This document shows, in pieces, positions 26,699-36,453 of a DNA stretch of 57,912 nucleotides. A program made the position numbers and the translations under genes. How positions within the stretch are numbered: position 1 is the first letter of the stretch; every line of letters starts with the position of its first letter. The DNA is taken from NCBI GenBank assembly GCA_015231705.1, contig JADGBC010000003.1, positions 1 to 57,912 of the forward strand, read 5' to 3'. The notes under the pieces are model-generated. The model was not told the origin of the DNA and did no database searches. It saw only the letters and a program-made list of their open reading frames with translations. This stretch comes from Desulfamplus sp. (GTDB taxonomy: Bacteria; Desulfobacterota; Desulfobacteria; Desulfobacterales; Desulfobacteraceae).

Positions 26699-28171
26699 AT
26701 GACAAGAAAGATATTGATTAATGCACTTGATTCTGGGGAATGCAGAATCGCTACAATTAAAGACAACAAACTGGAAGAGTTGCACCTTGCAAGTGAAACA
26801 AGAGAGATGACTCAGGGAAATATTTACAAGGCAACCATTGTAAGAGTTGAACCCAGTTTACAGGCGGTCTTTGTGGATTATGGTGCTGAAAAAAACGGTT
26901 TTCTGCAAAAACAGGAGATACATAGTGACTACTATCTTGATAATGACTCAGGCGACAGAAGTCTGACTCATATCGTTAAAAAAGGTCAGGAACTCATTGT
27001 CCAAGTCACAAAAGACCCAATCATGCACAAAGGTGCCATGTTAACAACATTTATATCCCTGCCTGGAAGACTGTCGGTGCTTATGCCAGGAAGTTGTACA
27101 CGAGGTGTATCAAGGCAGATCAGTTGTGAAGAGGAACGAAAACGACTTAAAGCACTTGTAGAGAGCATGAAGCTGCCCGAAGGTTTTGGATTGATTGTTA
27201 GAACTGCGGGCAAAGATGCAACTAAAACAATTCTTGGCAACGACCTTAAGTATCTTCTAAGGGTATGGAAAAACATAAATGATAAAAGCATAGAGAGCCC
27301 GACACCTTCCCTACTGTATAAAGAACAGAACCTTGCTGTAAGAACCCTTAGGGACTATTTCACAGCTGAAGTCTCAGAGATTCTTATAGACGATGAGGAA
27401 GTTTTCAAGGAGGTAAAGGAGTTTATCAAAGTCATTGCTCCAAAACAGCAAAATATTGTGAAATTCCTCAAGGGTGAAAAACCTATTTTTTCAAAACATC
27501 AGCTTGAAGATCAGATTGCCTCCATATTTGAAAACAAGGTACCCCTTAAATCTGGAGGTGCCATTGTAATTGACCAGACAGAAGCCCTTGTTGCAATTGA
27601 TGTAAATTCAGGAAAATCTACTGGGAAAAAAAATATTGAACAGACAGCCTATCACACAAATCTTGAAGCTGCTGAAGAGGTGGCAAGACAGTTGCGACTT
27701 CGAGACATGGGTGGACTCATTGTCATTGATTTTATTGACATGAAAGAGTCTCGACATAAGGCTGAAGTTATAAAAAACCTTAAAAAATTTCTCAAATCAG
27801 ATAAAGCCAAAACAAAGGTGGGTATGATCTCAAAATTTGGTCTACTGGAGATGTCTCGCCAGAGAATAAGGCCATCCATCACATATGGCAATTTTGCCGC
27901 GTGTCCCCACTGTCAAGGACGTGGGATGGTACCCTCCATAGAAAATCTTGCTCTTCAATTCATGCGCCAACTCAACCTTAATACAATCAAAGGCGATATA
28001 AAAACTGTCACCGCAACTTTACCCACTGATGTGGCAGATTATATTTTGAACAAGAAACGCAAAGATCTTGTAGAAATTGAAAACAAACGCAATCTCACCA
28101 TATACATTATACATGACGACAAAATGATCAGGGGAGACAGCAATCTTGCATGTGAAAAGGTTCCACAATAG
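26699..28171 (+). CDS. rng: Ribonuclease G (RNase E/G family)
   Basis: 490 residues, RNase G size. An S1-like RNA-binding domain (GNIYKATIVRVEPSLQAVFVDYGAEKNGFL) is followed by the RNase H-like and DNase I-like core. Catalytic acidic residues are in VAIDVNSG and IVIDFIDM, and the zinc-link motif CPHC is in ACPHCQGRG. It matures rRNA 5' ends and takes part in mRNA decay. AAAGGAGG lies unusually far upstream (about 19 nt) and instead fits a 13-codon reading frame (MQKQALNDKKDID) that overlaps the rng start, so the start may be coupled. Confidence 0.93.
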   Translation: MTRKILINALDSGECRIATIKDNKLEELHLASETREMTQGNIYKATIVRVEPSLQAVFVDYGAEKNGFLQKQEIHSDYYLDNDSGDRSLTHIVKKGQELIVQVTKDPIMHKGAMLTTFISLPGRLSVLMPGSCTRGVSRQISCEEERKRLKALVESMKLPEGFGLIVRTAGKDATKTILGNDLKYLLRVWKNINDKSIESPTPSLLYKEQNLAVRTLRDYFTAEVSEILIDDEEVFKEVKEFIKVIAPKQQNIVKFLKGEKPIFSKHQLEDQIASIFENKVPLKSGGAIVIDQTEALVAIDVNSGKSTGKKNIEQTAYHTNLEAAEEVARQLRLRDMGGLIVIDFIDMKESRHKAEVIKNLKKFLKSDKAKTKVGMISKFGLLEMSRQRIRPSITYGNFAACPHCQGRGMVPSIENLALQFMRQLNLNTIKGDIKTVTATLPTDVADYILNKKRKDLVEIENKRNLTIYIIHDDKMIRGDSNLACEKVPQ

Positions 28172-28320
28172 CACTTTGTAAGCAACTGGAGATGAGAATA
28201 GCAAAGCTCTGCCTTGACATAACCATCTCTTTTGTGTATCTGGAACAGTTTTAGAGTCTCTTTACAAGAAAAAATTGTATAACTATCTATCATCAACTTT
28301 AAAATCTATGAGGAGTTTTT

Positions 28321-28698
28321 ATGATCAGCACTGCATACGCAATGGGACAGTCCGGAGCTTCAGGAGCACCTGCAGGCGGGGGGTTTACAGCTTTTGTCCC
28401 CCTTATTCTAATGTTTGTAATTTTCTATTTTCTGTTGATACGACCTCAGCAGAAAAAGGCAAAGGAACATCAGAATATGGTGAACAATCTTAAGAAAGGG
28501 GACAGAATTATTACCTCTGGTGGAGTACATGGAACCATTATTTCTCTTGGAGACACCACTGTATCACTTGAAATTGCTGAAAACGTAAAAATTAAAATAA
28601 ACAGGGGTAATGTTGCAGCTCTTAACCAGAAAGCATCTTCATCTTCACCTGCTCTGCAAAAAACAAAAGTAAAAGATAAAGATAAAAAAATTGAGTAA
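28321..28698 (+). CDS. yajC: Preprotein translocase accessory subunit YajC
   Basis: 125 residues. One membrane segment (FVPLILMFVIFYFLLIRPQQKKAKEHQ), the classic YajC motif, is followed by the cytoplasmic beta domain KKGDRIITSGGVHGTIISLGDTTVSLEIAENVKIKINRGNV. YajC joins SecD and SecF next to SecYEG. GAGGAG lies upstream of the ATG. The gene heads a yajC-secD-secF order with a 279-nt gap before secD that contains no recognisable feature. Confidence 0.95.
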   Translation: MISTAYAMGQSGASGAPAGGGFTAFVPLILMFVIFYFLLIRPQQKKAKEHQNMVNNLKKGDRIITSGGVHGTIISLGDTTVSLEIAENVKIKINRGNVAALNQKASSSSPALQKTKVKDKDKKIE

Positions 28699-28977
28699 GG
28701 AATCAGGACGAAATAACTTTTGCATTTGAAAATCGGAACTCACTCTTCTGCAACGCAAATGAATAATGAAATTACAGGTTATTTTGTTCTCCGATCCTAA
28801 AATTAATAGGGAAAATTTATAAGATAGCTGTTTCAAGTTTAAACTGTCAAATTATGTCAAGAAGCGTTTTATTAATTTCAGCTATTCACATCTGTCTCAC
28901 AAACTTTGAAAGAGCACTATTTTAAAATCCTGAATTAAAATACAACTAACCATGAAGGAATACAGGAGTAACTTAGA

Positions 28978-30555
28978 TTGAAACTATTTACATGGAGGGG
29001 AGCACTCATAGCAGCTGTAATGATTGCTGCACTGATTTATCTTCTGCCCACCCTGGATACTCAAATCTGGCCACATAAAAAGATAAATCTCGGATTGGAT
29101 CTCCAAGGCGGTATGCATCTGGTTCTTGAAGTTCAAACAGAGAAGGCAGTTGAAACCACTGTTGAACGAACAATTGATGAAATCAAGCAGGAGCTGAGAA
29201 AAAAAGATATCAAGCATCTTGGTGTATCTCTCGGAGAGAACAATACCATTGCAGTTGAGTTACAAGGAGAAGAGAACCTTAACGGATTCAATACCACTGT
29301 AACTGAAAGCTTCAATGATTTTAAGGTTTCATCCACTTCGACTGAAGGAGATAGACACCGTATAGTGTTAGCTCTTCCTGAACAAGAATCGATGAACATA
29401 CAGAAAATGGCCACAGAACAGGCACTTGAAACCATAAGAAACCGTATTGATGAATTTGGTGTAAGTGAGCCTGATATCAGAATTCAAGGAGAGGACAGAA
29501 TCCAGATACAGCTCCCTGGAGTCAAGGATACAAAGCGTGCAAAAGCTCTTATTGGAAAAACCGCAAGACTCAATTTTCAGCTTGTGGATGAAAATGCGGA
29601 TCCAGAGGCTGCGGTGAAGGGAAATATCCCCCCGGGAGATGAACTTCTCTATGAGACTAAAGAGAATCATGCCACCGGAGCCTCAACCAAAATTCCTTTC
29701 TTGATCCAAAAAAGAGTGCTGCTGGATGGAAGTGCCTTGACAGATGCCAGGGTGGAGATAGATTCTCAGTTTAACGAACCTTATGTAAGCATTGAGTTTG
29801 ACCGTAAAGGTGCAAGAATCTTCGAAAGAGTTACAGGAGAAAACATTAAGAAACGATTAGCAATTGTCCTTGATAAGAATGTTTACTCCGCACCTGTAAT
29901 ACAGGATAAAATCGCTGGTGGAAAGGCAAGGATAACGGGCAACTTTACAATGGAAGAGGCAAAGGATCTGGCTATTGTTCTCAGAGCTGGAGCACTTCCA
30001 GCACCTGTTAAAATCATTGAAGAGCGGACAGTTGGGCCAACACTGGGAGCAGATTCTATACGTATGGGGCTGATTTCTGGACTTGCCGGCTTTATCACTG
30101 TCATGCTTTTCGTGATCATGTACTATAAACGGGCAGGATTTATTGCCAACCTGGCTCTTATAGCAAATATGATTCTTATTGGAGGCGGACTTGCTGCGTT
30201 TCAGGCAACCCTGACACTTCCCGGTATTGCGGGTATTATTCTTACCATTGGCATGGCTGTTGATGCCAACGTACTTATTTATGAAAGAATACGAGAGGAA
30301 ATTGCCGCAGGCAGGACACCTATTGCATCTGTAAATGCTGGGTTTGAACGGGCTGCGTTAACTATTTTGGATGCCAACGTTACAACACTCATTGTAGCAA
30401 TAGTCCTTTTTCAATTTGGCACTGGTCCTGTTAAAGGGTTTGCAGTTACACTTTCAATGGGTATTATCTCCAGTCTTTTCACAGCTCTGATACTCTCAAG
30501 AAGTATTTTTGAATATTTTGTTTCTACAAGAAAAGTGTCCAAGTTGAGCATATAA
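28978..30555 (+). CDS. secD: Protein translocase subunit SecD
   Basis: 525 residues. The first membrane helix is followed by the periplasmic P1 domain (LGLDLQGGMHLVLEV, ETIRNRIDEFGVSEPDIRIQGEDRIQIQLPGV) and five membrane helices with GMAVDANVLIYERIREE in TM4 region. It uses the proton motive force to complete export. The start is TTG 28978 preceded by CAGGAG. A family A repeat lies between secD and secF. Confidence 0.97.
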   Translation: MKLFTWRGALIAAVMIAALIYLLPTLDTQIWPHKKINLGLDLQGGMHLVLEVQTEKAVETTVERTIDEIKQELRKKDIKHLGVSLGENNTIAVELQGEENLNGFNTTVTESFNDFKVSSTSTEGDRHRIVLALPEQESMNIQKMATEQALETIRNRIDEFGVSEPDIRIQGEDRIQIQLPGVKDTKRAKALIGKTARLNFQLVDENADPEAAVKGNIPPGDELLYETKENHATGASTKIPFLIQKRVLLDGSALTDARVEIDSQFNEPYVSIEFDRKGARIFERVTGENIKKRLAIVLDKNVYSAPVIQDKIAGGKARITGNFTMEEAKDLAIVLRAGALPAPVKIIEERTVGPTLGADSIRMGLISGLAGFITVMLFVIMYYKRAGFIANLALIANMILIGGGLAAFQATLTLPGIAGIILTIGMAVDANVLIYERIREEIAAGRTPIASVNAGFERAALTILDANVTTLIVAIVLFQFGTGPVKGFAVTLSMGIISSLFTALILSRSIFEYFVSTRKVSKLSI

Positions 30556-30557
30556 AA

Positions 30558-30651
30558 ATAACCGGCACGGTCGGAGCGGGGTTTTGCTCTCGGCCACAAC
30601 GAAGAATGAAAGTCTTCATAAAAACAAATCCTTAAAAAGACTTTCATATAA
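30558..30651 (+). repeat. family A repeat, copy 4
   Basis: ATAACCGGCACGGTCGGAGC to GACTTTCATATAA, placed between secD and secF inside what should be a co-transcribed pair. Confidence 0.9.
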
Positions 30652-30672
30652 CTTTAAGGAAGATAACAGATA

Positions 30673-31716
30673 ATGCAGTTTATAAAACCTGATATTAATA
30701 TTAATTTTACAGGCAACAGAGTAAAGGCGTATGCTTTCTCTCTTGTCCTGATCATAATAAGTATAGTATCTCTTGTGATTCATGGTGGTCCGAACTATGG
30801 AATTGATTTTTCCGGAGGGACACTGGTACAGGTAAAATTTAACCAGAATATTCCGATTGAGAAGATCCGTAACGGCCTTAACACGATGGGCCTTCAAAAC
30901 ACATCTGTCCAGAATTTCGGTGAAGAGGATAACAGTGAGTTTCTCATCCGCACAAGTAATTCGGAAATGAGCGGAGACGGCTTGTCTCAGGCTGTTACCG
31001 AGGCATTAAAGGGATCAACTGGTGCTGAACCGGAAATCAGACGTGTTGAAATGGTAGGACCCCAGGTGGGAAGTGACTTAAGAACACAGGCTCTGCTTGC
31101 CATATTTTACTCTCTGTTGTTTATAACAATATATATATCTGGCAGATTTGAGATGAAATGGATTCTGTCCGGTGTTCTTGCAGGAGCATTGATGTCATCT
31201 GTATATTTTTTATCCATATTCAAAGTGGGGATACCATTTCTGATTACAGCCGCTCTTATTGTAACCATAGCCCTCTTCTGGTATATGAATCTTAAATATG
31301 CCATGGGAGCTATTGTAGCTTTAATCCATGACGTAGTCATAACGGTTGGTATTTTTTCCATACTTAACCTTGAATTTTCCCTTCAGATAGTAGCCGCCTT
31401 GCTGACAATCATTGGTTATTCTCTGAACGACACAATAATCGTGTTCGACAGAATAAGAGAAAATATCACCAATCTCAACAAGCTCCCTTTAGAAAAAATA
31501 ATAAATAGAAGTATTAACGAGACTTTGAGTAGAACCATTCTTACAGGAGGTACCACGCTTATTGTTCTTCTTGCTCTATTTTTCCTTGGCGGCGAGATCA
31601 TACATAATTTTGCCTTTGCCATGATTGTGGGCATTGTTGTTGGTACATACTCTTCAATTTTTGTTGCAAGCCCTATTCTTCTTGCATCAGGCAAACATAT
31701 TACGCAAAAAAAATGA
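30673..31716 (+). CDS. secF: Protein translocase subunit SecF
   Basis: 347 residues, six membrane helices. Diagnostic segments are NYGIDFSGGTLVQVKF, EIRRVEMVGPQVGSDL and GYSLNDTIIVFDRIREN in the fourth helix region. There is a repeat of about 35 residues of hydrophobic sequence (MKWILSGVLAGALMSSVYFLSIFK then PFLITAALIVTIALFWYMNLKYAM) that is longer than usual between helices 2 and 3. AAGGAAG is upstream of the ATG. Confidence 0.95.
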   Translation: MQFIKPDININFTGNRVKAYAFSLVLIIISIVSLVIHGGPNYGIDFSGGTLVQVKFNQNIPIEKIRNGLNTMGLQNTSVQNFGEEDNSEFLIRTSNSEMSGDGLSQAVTEALKGSTGAEPEIRRVEMVGPQVGSDLRTQALLAIFYSLLFITIYISGRFEMKWILSGVLAGALMSSVYFLSIFKVGIPFLITAALIVTIALFWYMNLKYAMGAIVALIHDVVITVGIFSILNLEFSLQIVAALLTIIGYSLNDTIIVFDRIRENITNLNKLPLEKIINRSINETLSRTILTGGTTLIVLLALFFLGGEIIHNFAFAMIVGIVVGTYSSIFVASPILLASGKHITQKK

Positions 31717-31744
31717 TATGGTGTTTTAACGATACGGTGTTCCC

Positions 31745-32536
31745 ATGAATCAAATCTCCAGACTCTCTCTTATTGTCATTCTTTTTTCTGTCTCTTTATT
31801 AGTGGCATCATGTGCCGTACCTGCCAAAACGGGGAGATCAGTGACAACAGGGTCTGGAGAAACACAAACAGATCAAAATATGGCAGTTCGTGAAACAAAG
31901 CCATTAAAGCTGACAGCTCAGAACCATGAATTGATACATCAGCGTATTGAACAGAGACTTGACAGGATCGAAAGCATTCTGAGAAATATTGAAAAGATTG
32001 TTGGCTTTGACAGTGCTTCCTTGCAAATAGAGCCATCAGACTCTATAAATATCAGCGAACAGACTCTGGATGAGGATGATGGGATAACTTCTTATGACGA
32101 TACTACAGAGCCACCTATGAACTCTGAAGATTCAACTTACAATGAGGGGGCAATCGCTTCTGCCTCTCCTGAAAAGCTATATGGTAAAGCACGGAGACTT
32201 CTTATTGACAAAAAATTCAAAGATGCTGAAAAAGAGTTTAAATCTCTTGAACAGAGATACCCTTCACACCCCCTTGCTGTAAATGCATTGTACTGGATGG
32301 GAGAATGCCGTTACTCAATCAAGGATTACAAGGGATCTATTACCATTTTCAAACAACTTGTAGAAAAATATCCCAATGGCAGAAAAGTACCTGACGCACT
32401 TTTGAAAACAGCATATGCCTACCTCTCAATGAGTGACACAGATAATGCAAAGGAGTATCTAAAAAAAGTTGTCATGCAGTTTCCCTTCTCACCTGCCGGA
32501 GAAAAAGCGGCAAAGAAGTTGCAGTCTTTCAGATAA
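31745..32536 (+). CDS. cpoB: Tol-Pal-associated lipoprotein, CpoB/YbgF type
   Basis: 263 residues. A signal peptide with lipobox VASC (Cys23) makes it a lipoprotein rather than the usual soluble periplasmic protein. A coiled-coil segment (HELIHQRIEQRLDRIESILRNIEKI) precedes an acidic linker. The YbgF C-terminal TPR domain follows: LYGKARRLLIDKKFKDAEKEFKSL, YWMGECRYSIKDYKGSITIFKQLVEKYPNG and KTAYAYLSMSDTDNAKEYLKKVV. CpoB coordinates the Tol machine with peptidoglycan synthesis. No tol or pal genes are in the window. The stop TAA is supplied by a family A repeat. Confidence 0.82.
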   Translation: MNQISRLSLIVILFSVSLLVASCAVPAKTGRSVTTGSGETQTDQNMAVRETKPLKLTAQNHELIHQRIEQRLDRIESILRNIEKIVGFDSASLQIEPSDSINISEQTLDEDDGITSYDDTTEPPMNSEDSTYNEGAIASASPEKLYGKARRLLIDKKFKDAEKEFKSLEQRYPSHPLAVNALYWMGECRYSIKDYKGSITIFKQLVEKYPNGRKVPDALLKTAYAYLSMSDTDNAKEYLKKVVMQFPFSPAGEKAAKKLQSFR

Positions 32537-32626
32537 CCAGCACGGCCGGATCGGAGTATTGGATCTGGGCCACAACGAAGAATGAAAATCATATAATCAC
32601 GGCTAGTTAAAAAGACTTTCACATTA
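32533..32626 (+). repeat. family A repeat, copy 5
   Basis: Slightly diverged copy (ATAACCAGCACGGCCGGATC, then GGGCCACAACGAAGAATGAA). The TAA at its left edge is the cpoB stop codon, the same arrangement as after the hybrid kinase. Confidence 0.9.
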
Positions 32627-32739
32627 ACGCTCATACCCTGGCGGGCAAAACTTAAGAATAAAACCTTTAATTTCAATTTTTTATACAATAAAAATAATCC
32701 TAAACGGACATGATTGTGTATCAATCCCCCCTAATATAA

Positions 32740-32766
32740 AAATGCGATCCATTTTCACGGTAACTT
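32740..32766 (+). repeat. family B half-repeat before dprA
   Basis: AATGCGATCCATTTTCACGG followed by TAACTTA matches the right half of family B. It occupies the position where the dprA ribosome-binding site would be expected. Confidence 0.5.
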
Positions 32767-32770
32767 ATAG

Positions 32771-34054
32771 ATGTCCCAGATAATCCACCAATATTTACCC
32801 TGGTTTATCCTGAAAAATATTCCGGGGGTAGGAAATATACTTTACAGAAGACTGATCCAGCGATTTGGTTCTCCTGAAAATGTTTTCACAGCCTCCAGTC
32901 ATGACCTCATTACAATAAAAGGTATGGGTAAAAAGGTGTTGTCTGCTATCATGAATAACGCTTTAAGAAGTTCTGCTGTAATTAATGAGCTTAAAGAGGA
33001 GATCAGGCAGATTGAACGGTCTGGATTTAAAATTCTTACAATGACTGAGGATAACTACCCCTCACTTCTGCAACACATTCCTGATCCGCCACCATACTTA
33101 ACCTACTTTGGCACTCTTGATAACTCGCTGGCATCTATTGCAATTGTCGGATCAAGACAGGCCACCTCCTACGGACTCAATGTCGCTGAAACTCTTGCCC
33201 ATGATCTGGCATCAAAAAAATTCAAGGTGGTAAGCGGTATGGCTGTAGGAATTGACAGTGCAGCCCATAAAGGAGCTTTGCGTGCACAGGGGAAAACAGT
33301 TGCCATACTTGGAAGTGGTCTTGGCAGAATCTACCCCTCAGAAAACCGTAATCTCTTTTTCAAAATTGCTGATAACGGTGCGGTAATTTCAGAATTCAAG
33401 ATCAATTCCGAGCCGGAAGGTCGACATTTTCCGATGAGAAACAGGATCATTGCAGGTATGTCAGCAGGTACAGTAGTGGTCGAAGCCGCTACAAAAAGCG
33501 GCTCTTTGATAACAGCACGACTTGCTGCAGAGTACAACAGAGAGGTGTTTGCAGTACCAGGAAGCATTGACTCTTTTAAAAGTGCTGGTACCCACGCCCT
33601 TTTGAAACAAGGTGCCCGACTTGTAGAAAACCATATGGATATCATTGAAGAGTTTTACTATATACACCAAATTGTACCCACTCCACTTGTTCATGATCTT
33701 TCAGGAATACCACTCAATGAGGACCCTGAAGTGCCATCAAAATCTATAATTTCTCCCAGTACTAACAAAAAAATAGCGTCGGACAGACCATTATGGGACA
33801 GATCTCCACTAAAGGAAGAGTTGCCATTAAAACAGGATAAAACTTTATCATTTGATCAAAATAACTCTTCACCATTTGAACCAGATCAATATCAACATGC
33901 AATTTTGAATATCCTTAAAGATACCCCACTGCACATTGACCAAATCATTGAAACCTCCGGCCTTGATACTGGAGGGATAACTGCTGCCCTTATGGATCTT
34001 GAACTAATGGGGATAATAATACACTCCCCTGGAAAAATGTTTTATAAAGTTTAA
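32771..34054 (+). CDS. dprA: DNA processing protein DprA
   Basis: 427 residues. An N-terminal helix-hairpin-helix region (FILKNIPGVGNILYRRLIQRFG, LITIKGMGKKVL) is followed by the Rossmann fold with IVGSRQATSYG, VSGMAVGIDSAAHKGAL and SEFKINSEPEGRHFPMRNRIIAGMS, and a C-terminal winged helix. It loads RecA on incoming single-stranded DNA. Between the Rossmann fold and the winged helix there is a degenerate 18-nt repeat tract (33778-33888, DRPLWDRSPLKEELPLKQ). It overlaps no gene but stops only 9 nt before topA. Confidence 0.94.
   Translation: MSQIIHQYLPWFILKNIPGVGNILYRRLIQRFGSPENVFTASSHDLITIKGMGKKVLSAIMNNALRSSAVINELKEEIRQIERSGFKILTMTEDNYPSLLQHIPDPPPYLTYFGTLDNSLASIAIVGSRQATSYGLNVAETLAHDLASKKFKVVSGMAVGIDSAAHKGALRAQGKTVAILGSGLGRIYPSENRNLFFKIADNGAVISEFKINSEPEGRHFPMRNRIIAGMSAGTVVVEAATKSGSLITARLAAEYNREVFAVPGSIDSFKSAGTHALLKQGARLVENHMDIIEEFYYIHQIVPTPLVHDLSGIPLNEDPEVPSKSIISPSTNKKIASDRPLWDRSPLKEELPLKQDKTLSFDQNNSSPFEPDQYQHAILNILKDTPLHIDQIIETSGLDTGGITAALMDLELMGIIIHSPGKMFYKV
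33778..33888 (+). repeat. Degenerate in-frame 18-nt repeat in dprA
   Basis: Six-residue units RPLWDR, SPLKEE, LPLKQD, and weaker following ones, on an 18-nt period with CCATTA-type cores. It lies in the linker before the winged-helix domain. Confidence 0.6.
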
Positions 34055-34063
34055 GGAGTAAAA

Positions 34064-36442
34064 TTGAGTAAACCATTGTTAATTGTTGAGTCTCCCACCA
34101 AGGTTAAAACACTGAAAAAATATTTAGGAAATGACTATAATGTTGCTGCCACAGCAGGCCATATAAAAGATCTTCCACAAAAAGAGCTTGGTATTGATAT
34201 TGAAAATAACTTCAAAGCCGAGTATCTGAATATTAAAGGAAAATCAAAAGTTATACAGGAACTCAAGAGTGCTGCCGGTGATACAGATACTATCTATCTT
34301 GCACCAGACCCTGATCGTGAAGGTGAGGCTATTGCTTTCCATGCGGCTGAAATTCTAAAAAAAAAAGGGAGGCAATTTTATAGAGTTCTTATTCATGAGC
34401 TTACAAAAAAAGGTATCACTGAGGCATTAAAGAATCCCATGCAGCCTAACAGTGATAGGTATGAGGCCCAACAGACTCGTAGAACTCTGGATCGTCTGGT
34501 AGGATACCAGATATCCCCTCTTTTGTGGAGACGGGTGCAAGGAAGCTTAAGTGCTGGCAGAGTTCAGTCAGTAGCAGTAAAAATCATCTGTGACCGTGAA
34601 AGACAGATAAGAGCATTTAACCCAGAAGAGTACTGGACTATCACGGCAGATCTTCTTGCAGACACTCCGCCTGTTTTTTCCGCAGCCATCTCTAAATATA
34701 AAGGCAAAAAGATCTCCATTCCAAATGAGAAAAAAACATCACAGATTATAAGTCATCTTGAATCAGCCACCTTCATTGTGGATACCATCAACATAAAAAC
34801 CCTGCAACGTAGCCCACTGCCCCCTTTTATAACAAGCAAACTTCAGCAGGAAGCTATTAACCGTCTTAAGTTTTCCGCAAAAAAGACAATGGCTGTAGCT
34901 CAACAGCTATATGAAGGTATTGAGATAGGAACAGGAGGTCCTGAAGGTCTTATTACCTACATGCGTACAGATTCTACACGTATTGCGGCTGAGGCGGCAC
35001 ATGAAGCATTAACTCTGATTGGAGAAAAATTCGGACCTGAATATGCGATGGAGCGACCAAGGTTTTTTAAGAACAAAAATAAAGTGCAGGATGCTCATGA
35101 AGCTATAAGACCCACTTCTGTTTTTAATACGCCCGGAAAGGTACAGCCCTACCTGAACCAGGAGCAGTTCCGACTGTATGATCTTATCTGGAAAAGGTTT
35201 GTAGCTTCCCAGATGGCTGCCGCTGTAATTGACCAGAAGACCATATCTATCAAAGCCGGTGAGTATACGTTTACTGTGGGAGGAAATACGGTTCAGTTTC
35301 AAGGATTCATGGCACTATACTCAGTTGTCGATTCAAAATCTGATATGGAGTCCAAGTTTGGAGAGAAAGAAGAAAAAGATGATGATGAGTCCGGTATCGA
35401 CAGCCAATCCAGTGAAACTAAAGATCAAGGTACTGGCATCGATAAAAAGCCCGGAGAAAAAGAGAAACAAATTCTTCCAGAACTCAAAGAGGGGATGAAA
35501 TTATATGCAGAAAAGATCACTCCAATGCAACATTTTACCAAGCCCCCGCCAAGATTTTCAGAAGCTTCATTAGTAAAGGAGCTTGAAGAGAATGGAATCG
35601 GAAGACCAAGTACATATGCAACCATCCTCTCAACCATCAGAGACAAAGGCTATGTTGATCTTGTAAAAAGATACTTTGTTCCCAATGAGCTTGGATTTAT
35701 TGTCAATGATCTTCTGGTAGGCTCGTTTCCTGAAATTCTTGATGCCACCTTTACAGCTGAGATGGAGAACAATCTGGACAATATTGAAAATGGCACTCGC
35801 AAGTCTATAGAAGTTTTAAATGAGTTCTACGCCCCTTTTAAAGAGAGGCTCTCCCATGCCACCGAAAACATGCTCAGTGTAAAGGGCGTTGGCATCCCTA
35901 CGGAACTTAAATGTCCGCTTTGCACAAAAACACTCAACATAAAAATAGGAAAAAACGGCCATTTTATCGCCTGCACAGGTTATCCTGAATGCACTTTTTC
36001 AAGTAATTATACCCGTGATGATAAGGGTAATATTGAAATAAATGAGACGAAAGTAGATCTAAGTCCTGTAAAGGATTGTGATAAATGTGGAAAAACTATG
36101 GTAAAAAAAGAGGGGCGATATGGAGAATTCCTTGCCTGCACAGGATACCCTGAATGCAAACATACGGAATCTCTTTACGCTGCAGAACCTTTAAAATCAA
36201 CGGATATAAGTTGTCCACTACCTGAATGTAACGGTATGATTGTAGGAAAGAAATCACGCAGAGGTAAAGATTTCTACGGGTGTGACAGGTATCCTGAATG
36301 TAGTTTTGCTTCATGGGATAAACCTGTTAACAAGAAATGCCCTGAATGTGGTTCTACTTATCTAGTTGAAAAAGAGACAAAGAAAGAGGGGTTGACACTC
36401 TCATGTCCGGCTAAAGGTTGTAATTACAAGGAACGGGTTTAG
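34064..36442 (+). CDS. topA: DNA topoisomerase I
   Basis: 792 residues. The Toprim domain (LLIVESPTKVKTLKKYLG, LAPDPDREGEAIAFH) is followed by the type IA core with catalytic Tyr in LITYMRTDSTR. Three zinc-ribbon modules end in CTGYPEC, CTGYPEC and CDRYPEC, plus a last CPECGS...CPAKGC. It relaxes negative supercoils. The start is TTG 34064, with AAGGAG just upstream. An acidic low-complexity linker (about residues 420-475, EEKDDDESGIDSQSSETKDQ) interrupts domain II. It lies 9 nt after dprA in a dprA-topA operon, a common pairing. Confidence 0.97.
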   Translation: MSKPLLIVESPTKVKTLKKYLGNDYNVAATAGHIKDLPQKELGIDIENNFKAEYLNIKGKSKVIQELKSAAGDTDTIYLAPDPDREGEAIAFHAAEILKKKGRQFYRVLIHELTKKGITEALKNPMQPNSDRYEAQQTRRTLDRLVGYQISPLLWRRVQGSLSAGRVQSVAVKIICDRERQIRAFNPEEYWTITADLLADTPPVFSAAISKYKGKKISIPNEKKTSQIISHLESATFIVDTINIKTLQRSPLPPFITSKLQQEAINRLKFSAKKTMAVAQQLYEGIEIGTGGPEGLITYMRTDSTRIAAEAAHEALTLIGEKFGPEYAMERPRFFKNKNKVQDAHEAIRPTSVFNTPGKVQPYLNQEQFRLYDLIWKRFVASQMAAAVIDQKTISIKAGEYTFTVGGNTVQFQGFMALYSVVDSKSDMESKFGEKEEKDDDESGIDSQSSETKDQGTGIDKKPGEKEKQILPELKEGMKLYAEKITPMQHFTKPPPRFSEASLVKELEENGIGRPSTYATILSTIRDKGYVDLVKRYFVPNELGFIVNDLLVGSFPEILDATFTAEMENNLDNIENGTRKSIEVLNEFYAPFKERLSHATENMLSVKGVGIPTELKCPLCTKTLNIKIGKNGHFIACTGYPECTFSSNYTRDDKGNIEINETKVDLSPVKDCDKCGKTMVKKEGRYGEFLACTGYPECKHTESLYAAEPLKSTDISCPLPECNGMIVGKKSRRGKDFYGCDRYPECSFASWDKPVNKKCPECGSTYLVEKETKKEGLTLSCPAKGCNYKERV

Positions 36443-36453
36443 TAGGAGCATGT

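Noticed and set aside
34064-36442. TopA acidic linker as another repeat insertion
   Set aside because: It is low-complexity without a clear unit; such linkers are common in topoisomerase I.
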